Assembly (NCBI GenBank): GCA_963667075.1
Contig: OY762938.1
Location: 620,001-684,000, forward strand
Length of the DNA: 64,000 bases
Source of the DNA: G963667075 sp963667075
Lineage (GTDB): Bacteria; Pseudomonadota; Alphaproteobacteria; Micavibrionales; Micavibrionaceae
Direction of reading: 5' to 3'
The position numbers and the translations under genes were made by a program. The notes beneath the pieces are model-generated. The model saw nothing but the letters and a program-made list of their open reading frames with translations. It was not told the DNA's origin and searched no databases. Below, piece by piece: positions 9,068 to 16,370 of the stretch. Each line of letters starts with the position of its first letter. Positions within the stretch are counted from its first letter, which is position 1.

Positions 9068-9298
9068 TTCAATGGACCCCCGTTGACGAGATGATGTCGC
9101 GATTCTATTTTTATTTTCACTGTAATAAAAGGGTAAAAATATGAAGCACGCTAAGAACTCACACTATTTTCCCTTCTTTGACCAGGCAAAACCTTTTAAA
9201 AACCTTAAAGAAGATTTGGATAAGAGATTCATCCGACTCAGTTTTTTGAATTTTGACACAGACAGCATCACAGCACAAATAAGTTAATCACAAATACC

Positions 9299-9307
9299 TG
9301 TGGATAA
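9299..9307 (-). promoter_or_regulatory. DnaA box upstream of ftsZ
   Basis: TGTGGATAA is the exact reverse complement of the strong DnaA box TTATCCACA. It lies about 230 bp upstream of the ftsZ start. Confidence 0.6.
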
Positions 9308-9394
9308 GTGAATAAGAAGAAAAATAAATCTCTCTTTTCGAAAAACAAGGGCTATCACACCTTTTTTAAACAGGGAACTCTTTTGTTCACAAAG

Positions 9395-9403
9395 TTATTC
9401 ACA
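9395..9403 (+). promoter_or_regulatory. Second DnaA box upstream of ftsZ
   Basis: TTATTCACA fits the DnaA box consensus TTATNCACA and is oppositely oriented to the box at 9299-9307, 96 bp away. A partial TTATCC follows at 9407. DnaA-dependent ftsZ transcription is known in Caulobacter; its occurrence here is inferred. Confidence 0.55.
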
Positions 9404-9424
9404 GACTTATCCGGCGCAATATGT

Positions 9425-10693
9425 TTACCAATTCTCCCGCACCCATAACTTGAAACGTTCGAATATGCTGCCATATTCTACATTCGCAAGAATTTGATCC
9501 GGCATTTCGTCTGTACATTCTGTGAGATAGTTCAAAAGCCCTGCCACAACGGTAAAAGGCGGTGCATTTGCGGCTTCAGCCAGCCCGGTAAGGCGAATAG
9601 GAAAACCAATACGCACCTGCTTATCCAGCACAAGTTTGGCCAGATCGACCAGTCCCGGTAATTGGCTGGCCCCGCCGGTCAAAACAACGCGGCGACCAAC
9701 CATATCCCCCAAACCGGAATCCTGAAGACGAGCGCGGACAATTTCAAAAATCTCTTCCAGACGGGGCTGAATAATACCAATCAAAACAGCACGCGGCACA
9801 TGGTTAGGCTGGCTATCATTGTCTTCTCCAATCTGAGGCACATTAATCAGCTCTTCACGATCACTATTGGCCGCCATAGCACTGCCATAAAGCGTTTTAA
9901 GACGCTCTGCATCAAGGATAGAACAGGAAAGCCCCTTGGCTATATCTTTACTTACATGCTTTCCGCCAAGCGGAATGGCGTCAACATACAGCAAACGCCC
10001 TCCTTGAAAAACGGCCATAGAGGTAACACCACCTCCCATATCAATAACGGTACAGCCTAAATCTTTCTCATCTTCAACGAGACAGGATAATCCCGCCGCA
10101 TAAGGTGCCGCACATAAGGCTTTAATATCCAGATGGCTCCGCTCAATACAGGTTGCCATATTCCGCAAAGCCCCCTGATTGCCGGTGACCATATGGATCC
10201 CTACATCCAGAGTCTGTCCATACATACCTCTGGGTTCACGAATAAAATCATTCCCATCCACGCGGTAATTGATCGGAATAGTATGAATTAGTTCTTGCTC
10301 TTCACCAAATTTTTCTTCCTGAGATTTTGCAAGGACGCGGCGCACATCATTGTCTGTGATTTCCTGACCGGAAATCTGAACATTCACATCCAGATGATGG
10401 GAGTAAGTATGAACACCCGGCACATTCAGTATCACTTCGCGCAGAGGATATCCCTTCATTCTACTGGCTGCCATATGCTCTGCGGCATGGACAGCATGAC
10501 GAATAGCCCCCTCAGCCGTCGATAGATCTGTAATTGTGCCGTTCTCAATACCCCTTGAGGCTTGATGACCGATACCGACAACTTCGATAGAGCCTTCATC
10601 ATCCATAACCTGTCCAACAAAACAGGCAATCTTGCTAGAGCCGACATCCAGAGCCGCTACAACCGACCCTTTTGTAATTACGCTTCCTGCCAC
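9425..10693 (-). CDS. ftsA: Cell division protein FtsA
   Basis: Actin-like protein that tethers FtsZ to the membrane. The 422-residue protein shows the phosphate-1 loop AALDVGSSKIACFVG near residues 13-27, the SHS2/1C insertion (about 90-170), the phosphate-2 region CTVIDMGGGVTSMAVF, and the adenosine motif VVLTGGASQLPGL. The C-terminus ERFKLWVRENW is the amphipathic membrane-targeting helix. It follows ftsQ after 33 bp on the minus strand. Confidence 0.96.
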   Translation of the reverse strand: MAGSVITKGSVVAALDVGSSKIACFVGQVMDDEGSIEVVGIGHQASRGIENGTITDLSTAEGAIRHAVHAAEHMAASRMKGYPLREVILNVPGVHTYSHHLDVNVQISGQEITDNDVRRVLAKSQEEKFGEEQELIHTIPINYRVDGNDFIREPRGMYGQTLDVGIHMVTGNQGALRNMATCIERSHLDIKALCAAPYAAGLSCLVEDEKDLGCTVIDMGGGVTSMAVFQGGRLLYVDAIPLGGKHVSKDIAKGLSCSILDAERLKTLYGSAMAANSDREELINVPQIGEDNDSQPNHVPRAVLIGIIQPRLEEIFEIVRARLQDSGLGDMVGRRVVLTGGASQLPGLVDLAKLVLDKQVRIGFPIRLTGLAEAANAPPFTVVAGLLNYLTECTDEMPDQILANVEYGSIFERFKLWVRENW

Positions 10694-10726
10694 TTAACCA
10701 ATCTCTCTCAAAAATCCCCAATATTC

Positions 10727-11599
10727 TTATATGCCACTCTGGCTTTTGTATCCAGCTTTGTATTCACGTACAGCCCCTGGCGCGGTCCGCACAACGACGC
10801 GATCAACTTCGCGTACGTCAATGGTTTGCACTTCTTTATCAAGGAGCTTTTCCTCCTCCTGGGCCATAGACAGGCGCCGAAGTGCGATAACGGCATCATC
10901 TTCCGGCAGTTTCGCAATAGCGCCGGAGGCTAGATGCAAATCCCATCGTCTTTTTCCGATACGCACCGCAGAGGCTACACGCTCACGCACAAGCGGCTCG
11001 GAAAAAAGAATATCCATAAACTCCCGCACATGGTATGGCACATCGTCTCCGACCAGAACAATCAGATTTTTAAAAGGGGTTAAATCCTGTTCGCTCAGAA
11101 CGATCCCTTCTTCATCAATGAGATGTAACTTCCCTTCCCGCTGCCACAGCGCAAGCGGTCTGCGTTCTTCAATTTGCACATAGACCGTATCTGGCAACCG
11201 GCGTTCAACATGTACGTTTTTTACCCACGATATTTTCTGGATCATTTGCTGTGCCGCATCGGGCGAAAAAGAAAACAAAGGATCACCTTTTTCAAGGTTT
11301 ATAATGGCCTTTAGAATATCCGGGTCTGTATTCACTCGCCCTTCGACCAGTATATTCCGAACCGAAAAACCAGCATCCGCCGTCAATGCAATAACCTTAT
11401 TTTGGGCTGCACTCAGGATTCTGGATGGGATATCACTTAGAGCAAACCAGAACACGGCCCACAACAGCACAGCAAAAAAGCTCAGCAAGCCGCCATAATG
11501 TCCCGCAATATGCGTTACTCTTTCCCCGAAATGCGCTATGCGGCCGAGGAAAGGGATGGGGAAGAAGAGGCTATATGACTTTGTTGCTTTTCGTGACAT
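10727..11599 (-). CDS. ftsQ: Cell division protein FtsQ
   Basis: Bitopic divisome protein linking early and late components. The 290 residues comprise a short cytoplasmic N-terminus, one membrane helix at about 38-58 (LLSFFAVLLWAVFWFAL), a POTRA domain beginning FSVRNILVEGRVNTD, and the beta domain. The block WVKNVHVERRLPDTVYVQIEERRPLA is diagnostic in spirit of FtsQ/DivIB. The start lies 64 bp inside the end of ddl, an unusually long overlap, and I see no better downstream start before the membrane helix. Confidence 0.92.
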   Translation of the reverse strand: MSRKATKSYSLFFPIPFLGRIAHFGERVTHIAGHYGGLLSFFAVLLWAVFWFALSDIPSRILSAAQNKVIALTADAGFSVRNILVEGRVNTDPDILKAIINLEKGDPLFSFSPDAAQQMIQKISWVKNVHVERRLPDTVYVQIEERRPLALWQREGKLHLIDEEGIVLSEQDLTPFKNLIVLVGDDVPYHVREFMDILFSEPLVRERVASAVRIGKRRWDLHLASGAIAKLPEDDAVIALRRLSMAQEEEKLLDKEVQTIDVREVDRVVVRTAPGAVREYKAGYKSQSGI

Positions 11600-12534
11600 T
11601 GAGCGGTTTCAACCAGATGAGAACAGAGTTCGACAAAAGACCGGCCATTGCGGATGACCTGTGAAGGACCAATAGATGCCGCCGTTAACCCGGGCTGTGT
11701 ATTGATTTCCAAAAAGAAAAGCCCTTGCTCTCCCCTTTGTTCATCAAAGCGAAAATCACAGCGCGCGAGTCCCGTGCATCCGATGCTATTATACACAGCT
11801 TGTGCATTTTTCAGAGCCAAATCGTAAATATTTTTTGGAATATCAGCCGGCAGCACGTAATCCGTTCTTTCATCACGATATTTTGCCTCATAATCAAAGA
11901 ATTCTGTTTTGGAAATAATTTCCGTTACGCCTTGCGCCTCACCATCCAGCACGGCCACAGTCAGTTCACGTCCCGGCACATATTCTTCGACCAGCACATT
12001 TTCACCAAACGTCCAGTCCTCTTCACCCAGCGGGGCCTGATTACTGTCATCCAGCACCAGATGAATACCAACACTAGAGCCTTCACAAGGCGGTTTTACA
12101 ACATAAGGCGCAGGCATAACATGTCCTGAAAGCACGTCGCTTTTACTCGCAAGAACTCCTTTTGGAGATGCTACACCAGCCATAGCGGCCACCGCTTTTG
12201 CCATAGGTTTATTCATCCCAACTGCCGAGGCCAGTATATTTGAATGGGTGTATGGAATTTCCAGAATTTCGAGCACGCTCTGAATCATACCGTCTTCCCC
12301 GCCACGACCATGCAAATTGTTAAATACCGCATCAGGCTTTGGTGTAAGCTGTGCCATTAAATCATTCAGATCCTTTTGCACATCAACAACTTTAACATCA
12401 TACCCACCATCACGCAGGGCCTGCTCAACCTCTTTCCCCTTATCCAGAGATACCTGACGTTCTGCTGACCAGCCTCCCACTAACAAAGCAACTTTCTTAA
12501 TCACAACAGTCTCCCTTTTTTCCAATTCGTCCAT
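11536..12534 (-). CDS. ddl: D-alanine--D-alanine ligase
   Basis: ATP-grasp ligase that makes the D-Ala-D-Ala dipeptide for peptidoglycan. The 332 residues include the N-terminal motif VALLVGGWSAERQVSL (15-30), the serine-loop region PYVVKPPCEGSSVGIHLV, YEAKYRDERTDYVLPA, and the ATP/metal motif FLEINTQPGLTAAS. The catalytic fold ends near RSFVELCSHLVETA. The last ~20 Ser-rich residues are an extension created by the overlap with ftsQ. It is the first gene of the ddl-ftsQ-ftsA-ftsZ run. Confidence 0.95.
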   Translation of the reverse strand: MDELEKRETVVIKKVALLVGGWSAERQVSLDKGKEVEQALRDGGYDVKVVDVQKDLNDLMAQLTPKPDAVFNNLHGRGGEDGMIQSVLEILEIPYTHSNILASAVGMNKPMAKAVAAMAGVASPKGVLASKSDVLSGHVMPAPYVVKPPCEGSSVGIHLVLDDSNQAPLGEEDWTFGENVLVEEYVPGRELTVAVLDGEAQGVTEIISKTEFFDYEAKYRDERTDYVLPADIPKNIYDLALKNAQAVYNSIGCTGLARCDFRFDEQRGEQGLFFLEINTQPGLTAASIGPSQVIRNGRSFVELCSHLVETAQCHEKQQSHIASSSPSLSSAA

Positions 12535-12843
12535 CGTTATTTAAATACATAATATAGCGCGAGATATAATACGACATAATAACGCACGCGCTATCCTCGT
12601 GAAAGGCCCTCAAGCTGATTCCAGAATTGTCATCGTATCATGTCATCCGGTTTTTTCAAGTTAATGCACCTGAAGCCCCGTGGTGATTTATTGAAAAAAG
12701 AAGCGTTTTTGCGAAAGGCTTCTGTAATACCGCAATATCGCCAATGTAACAAAGCGCAACAAAGCGTGATTTGTTCTGGGAAATAAGTCTGTATATAGTC
12801 AGGCTATAAAAAAGCAATATAGTAAAGGCGTATAGAGACCACC
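12535..12843. other. Divergent intergenic region between ddl and lpxC
   Basis: This 309-bp spacer lies between divergent transcription units and should contain both promoters. Short frames exist (for example a 40-codon frame at 12663-12785) but have no SD and no recognisable product. Apart from the lpxC promoter candidate I see no further structure. Confidence 0.5.
12771..12799 (+). promoter_or_regulatory. Candidate sigma-70-type promoter of lpxC
   Basis: TTGTTC and TATAGT are separated by 17 bp, and the -10 element ends about 45 bp before the lpxC ATG. It is a reasonable housekeeping promoter by spacing and sequence, but untested. Confidence 0.4.
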
Positions 12844-13779
12844 ATGCAACATACCGTTTCTTCCACAATTCCTTTAAACGGCGTAGGACTTCATTCCGGT
12901 GCAGATATTTCGATGAAAATTCATCCGGCACGCCCGGATCATGGCATTGCGTTTATTCGCCGTGATGTGAAAGACAGGTATAATCGCATTTCTGCTGTTT
13001 GGAACCGGGTTGTTGATACGCAGCTTTGTACGGTGGTGGGGAATGATGCCGGCGTGACAGTCGGTACGATTGAGCACCTTATGGCAGCGTTGCGTGGCTG
13101 TGGTGTAGATAATGCGGTTATCGAGCTTGACGGACCGGAGGTGCCTGTTATGGACGGCAGTGCGGAAACCTTTGTTCAGGCAATTGACTGCGCAGGTCTT
13201 TATGTTCAGAGCAAACCACGTCGTGCCATTAAAATCCTGAAAGAAGTGAGTATCGAAGACGGTGATAAAAAGGTATCGTTGAAACCGGCAATTAGCTCCT
13301 CTTTTATCGGAAAGATTGATTTTGATCACCCGGCGATTGGGAAACAAGAGTACAAAATTGAGCTAATGAACGGCGCTTTCCGTTATGAAGTCGCAGAGGC
13401 CAGAACATTTGGCTTCATTGATGAAGTACACGAACTTCGCAAAAGGAACCTCGCACAAGGCGCGTCGTTTGATAATGCGGTCGTGCTGGATAACAAGCGT
13501 ATCCTGAACAAGGAAGGCTTGCGGTTTAACAGAAATGAATTCGTACGTCATAAAATTCTGGATGCGATTGGTGATCTGTATCTCGCCGGCGGCCCGATTT
13601 TGGGGACATATGAAGGCGTCAAGATGAGCCATGATCTAAACAACAGACTCTTGCGCAAATTATTCGCAACCAAAGACGCCTGGACCTACATAGATCTCTT
13701 CGTCGATATTGACGGCGTGGATAGCATCACACCGATCATGACAGACGAGCGTCCGGCTGTCCTTTCCATTTCTTTATGA
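12844..13779 (+). CDS. lpxC: UDP-3-O-acyl-N-acetylglucosamine deacetylase LpxC
   Basis: Zinc deacetylase catalysing the committed step of lipid A synthesis. All key residues are visible: zinc ligands His78 (IEHLMAAL), His236 and Asp240 (RHKILDAIGDLYLAGG), and the general base His263 (KMSHDLNN). Glu77 precedes the first ligand. The 311-residue length is normal. It is the first gene of the plus-strand run lpxC-bamD-recN-ligA and faces away from ddl. In most alphaproteobacteria this gene follows ftsZ in the same direction. Confidence 0.97.
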   Translation: MQHTVSSTIPLNGVGLHSGADISMKIHPARPDHGIAFIRRDVKDRYNRISAVWNRVVDTQLCTVVGNDAGVTVGTIEHLMAALRGCGVDNAVIELDGPEVPVMDGSAETFVQAIDCAGLYVQSKPRRAIKILKEVSIEDGDKKVSLKPAISSSFIGKIDFDHPAIGKQEYKIELMNGAFRYEVAEARTFGFIDEVHELRKRNLAQGASFDNAVVLDNKRILNKEGLRFNRNEFVRHKILDAIGDLYLAGGPILGTYEGVKMSHDLNNRLLRKLFATKDAWTYIDLFVDIDGVDSITPIMTDERPAVLSISL

Positions 13780-13856
13780 TTTATTCAATAGAATTTTTCT
13801 TTGGTTTTTTTATATTTTACTCTTGTTCTTTTAAAAACTTGGTAGAAAATAGCCCT

Positions 13857-14693
13857 ATGACTGATTTTTCGAGAAAACCATTTTTGGTAGCTTTTATAGC
13901 GGTAAGCTTGCTCCTGTCTGGCTGTATGGGAACGGGTGTCGGTACGGATGATCCTCAAGTAAGACGTCCGCCTGAAGAACTTTATGCTGATGCGCAAACC
14001 GCAATGGAAGGCAAAGAGTATTTAAAGGCTGGCCGGCTTTTTGACGAAGTGGAACGCCAGCATCCTTACTCTGAATTTGCAACAAAAGCGCAGCTCATGG
14101 CAGCCAGGGCTGCTTATAACGATCTTCGTTATGACGAGGCTGTTATCGCGCTTGATCGCTTTATAGAGCTTCATCCCGGCAATGAGGATGTTGATTATGC
14201 CTTTTATTTGAGGGCCCTTTGCTATTATGAGCAGATCACCGATGTACGCCGGGATCAGGCGATGACAGGCATGGCCCTTGAGGCCCTTGATGCGCTTTTA
14301 AAGCGTTATCCGAACAGTAAATATGCGAGAGATGCCGCCCTGAAACGGGATCTGACACTGGACCATCTGGCAGGCAAGGAAATGGAAATCGGGCGTTATT
14401 ATTTGACCCGCGGCCATATTAACGCGGCGATTAACCGTTTTCAGTATGTGATCAAGGAATATCAGACCACAACCCATGTGCCAGAAGCCCTTCACCGTCT
14501 GGTCGAGGCTTATATGATTTTAGGGATCGAGCAGGAAGCTATGCGTGTGGCAGCGGTGCTGGGGCATAACTTCCCGGGGAGTCAGTGGTACAAGGATAGC
14601 TACGCTTTATTGCACCCGGATCAACGACAGGTATTGCTCGAAGGTCGTTCATGGTTAGATAAGACGGTTGATTCGATTTTGAAGCCGGAATAA
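13857..14693 (+). CDS. bamD: Outer membrane assembly lipoprotein BamD (ComL)
   Basis: TPR lipoprotein of the BAM complex that folds beta-barrel proteins into the outer membrane. I choose the ATG at 13857 because it gives a lipoprotein signal peptide with lipobox LLSGC (Cys23). An upstream frame opening at 13776, overlapping the lpxC stop, would place about 27 extra residues ahead of it. The mature part starts with PPEELYADAQTAMEGKEYLKAGRLFDEVE, here cited as the TPR blocks PPEELYADAQ and YLKAGRLFDEVE, followed by HPYSEFATKAQLMAARAAY. The mature protein has about five TPR units. The length of 278 residues fits the family. Confidence 0.93.
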   Translation: MTDFSRKPFLVAFIAVSLLLSGCMGTGVGTDDPQVRRPPEELYADAQTAMEGKEYLKAGRLFDEVERQHPYSEFATKAQLMAARAAYNDLRYDEAVIALDRFIELHPGNEDVDYAFYLRALCYYEQITDVRRDQAMTGMALEALDALLKRYPNSKYARDAALKRDLTLDHLAGKEMEIGRYYLTRGHINAAINRFQYVIKEYQTTTHVPEALHRLVEAYMILGIEQEAMRVAAVLGHNFPGSQWYKDSYALLHPDQRQVLLEGRSWLDKTVDSILKPE

Positions 14694-14702
14694 CTAAAAA
14701 GA

Positions 14703-16370
14703 ATGCTAAAAGCACTTCACATTAAAAATGTTGTTCTGATAGAGCAGCTATCCCTGTCTCTTGAGGGAGGATTGTGTGCGCTAACCGGTGAAACAGGTGC
14801 CGGTAAATCTATTTTGCTTGATTCCCTAGGGTTGGCATTGGGACAGCGTTCTGATGCGGGGTTGGTCCGTAAAGGGGCTGAAAAAGCCTCTGTGAGTGCT
14901 GCGTTTGACCTGCCGGATTCTCATCCCGTTTATAACATCATAAAAGCGCACGATCTGGTGCTTGATGAAACACTTATCTTACGCCGTGTGGTGGGTAAAG
15001 ATGGCCGCTCACGTGCCTTTGTAAATGATCAGCCGGTCAGTGTCTCTTTGTTAAAGGAGATCGGGGCGGCACTTGTCGAAATTCATGGTCAGTTTGAAAC
15101 GCAAGGGCTCCTTAACCCTAAGACACACAGGCTTCTTCTTGATTCTTATGCGGGGCTACAAAATACGGTGCAGCGTCTGGAAGCCCTGTGGCAAAGCTGG
15201 GCTCTTACCAGAAAAGAGCTTAAAGAAGCACAAACCCAAGCCATAAAGAACCGTCAGGAAGAAGACTATCTTCGCCAGTCTGTGGAGGATTTGGAAGCCC
15301 TTGATCCGCAAGAGGGGGAAGAGAAAAACCTCGCTGATTTACGAGAACGTCTAAAGCATCGCGAATCTGTAGTGCAAGCCCTTTACGCGTCCAGAGAGGC
15401 TGTATTCTCGGAAGATGGCGCAGAGGCTACGCTGCATCAGGCTTACCGAGTATTGGATAGAATCGCTGATAAAGGTGGCTCTGCCATTGAGAGCGTTATA
15501 AATGCACTGGATCGTGCTTTGGCTGAGCTACAGGAAGCAGGAGCTGAGATCGATTCTGCCTTTGCCGATATGGAAGAAGGAGAACATTCTCTGGAGGCCA
15601 TTGATGACCGTCTTCATGCCTTGAGAACTCAAGCCCGGAAGCATAATTGTACAGTGGATGATCTTGTTGGAGTGAAAGAAACACTCTCCGAGCAACTGGC
15701 TCTGATTGATAATGAAGAAGGCGTATTATCAGATCTGGCGCAAAAATGTGATGCAGCAAGAAAGACCTATATCACATTGGCACAGGAAATTCACAAAGAA
15801 CGCAAAAAAGCCGCTGAAAAGCTTGATGAAAAGGTGGGAGAAGAGTTGCCACCCTTAAAGCTTGAGAAAGCACGCTTTATGACGGAGGTGCAGGAAAAAC
15901 CTGAGCTAAACTGGGGGGCACAGGGGCTCGATGATGTTCGTTTTCTTGTGACAACAAACCCTGGTGCAGATCCCGGTCCTTTGAATAAAATTGCATCGGG
16001 CGGAGAGATGTCCCGCTTTATGCTGGCGTTGAAAGTCGTTATTGCAGAGAATGATACGGCGGGCTCATATGTGTTTGATGAGGTAGATAGCGGCATCGGC
16101 GGGGCAACGGCTGATGCTGTAGGGGAACGTCTTTCACGTCTGGCAAAACACCATCATATTTTAGTCGTTACGCATTCACCGCAGGTGGCTGCCCGTGCAG
16201 ATCACCACTGGATTGTTAAAAAAGATGGTGCAAAAGAGGTAAGAACGAACATTACGACCTTAGAAGATTATGAAAGCCGACGAGAAGAAATTGCCCGCAT
16301 GCTGTCGGGCGCAGATGTGACTCAAGAGGCAAGAGCGGCAGCTGAAAAATTATTAGAGACCGGAACATGA
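14703..16370 (+). CDS. recN: DNA repair protein RecN
   Basis: SMC-like ATPase of double-strand break repair. The 555-residue protein has Walker A GETGAGKS at 29-36, the Q-loop region ALVEIHGQFETQGLLNP, a long central coiled coil (about 160-390), the ABC signature ASGGEMSRFMLALK and Walker B YVFDEVDSGIGG, with the H-loop VVTHSPQVAARAD. It starts 9 bp after bamD and overlaps ligA by 4 bp. The recN-ligA pairing is typical for alphaproteobacteria. Confidence 0.96.
   Translation: MLKALHIKNVVLIEQLSLSLEGGLCALTGETGAGKSILLDSLGLALGQRSDAGLVRKGAEKASVSAAFDLPDSHPVYNIIKAHDLVLDETLILRRVVGKDGRSRAFVNDQPVSVSLLKEIGAALVEIHGQFETQGLLNPKTHRLLLDSYAGLQNTVQRLEALWQSWALTRKELKEAQTQAIKNRQEEDYLRQSVEDLEALDPQEGEEKNLADLRERLKHRESVVQALYASREAVFSEDGAEATLHQAYRVLDRIADKGGSAIESVINALDRALAELQEAGAEIDSAFADMEEGEHSLEAIDDRLHALRTQARKHNCTVDDLVGVKETLSEQLALIDNEEGVLSDLAQKCDAARKTYITLAQEIHKERKKAAEKLDEKVGEELPPLKLEKARFMTEVQEKPELNWGAQGLDDVRFLVTTNPGADPGPLNKIASGGEMSRFMLALKVVIAENDTAGSYVFDEVDSGIGGATADAVGERLSRLAKHHHILVVTHSPQVAARADHHWIVKKDGAKEVRTNITTLEDYESRREEIARMLSGADVTQEARAAAEKLLETGT

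Larger units (their letters stand above)
9068..9424. other. Long ftsA-ftsZ spacer
   Basis: This 357-bp AT-rich gap lies inside an otherwise compact operon. I find no convincing ORF. It contains two DnaA boxes in its ftsA-proximal half and AT-rich tracts close to ftsZ. It is the likely site of ftsZ promoters. I looked for the CtrA motif TTAA-N7-TTAA and found only a pair with 5-nt spacing. Confidence 0.6.

Noticed and set aside
9190..9215. CtrA-type site TTAA-N7-TTAA upstream of ftsZ
   Set aside because: The only TTAA pair (in TTAAAAACCTTAA) has 5 nt between the halves instead of 7.
10731..11183. A 150-codon plus-strand frame over ftsQ
   Set aside because: It lies entirely within ftsQ on the other strand, is Ser/Arg-rich as antisense frames tend to be, and shows no family motif.
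12663..12785. A 40-codon plus-strand frame in the ddl-lpxC gap
   Set aside because: No SD, composition basic and random-looking, and its end covers the -35 of the candidate lpxC promoter.
12656..12931. A 91-codon minus-strand frame upstream of and overlapping lpxC
   Set aside because: It overlaps the conserved start of lpxC, includes its promoter, and has no SD or recognisable domain.
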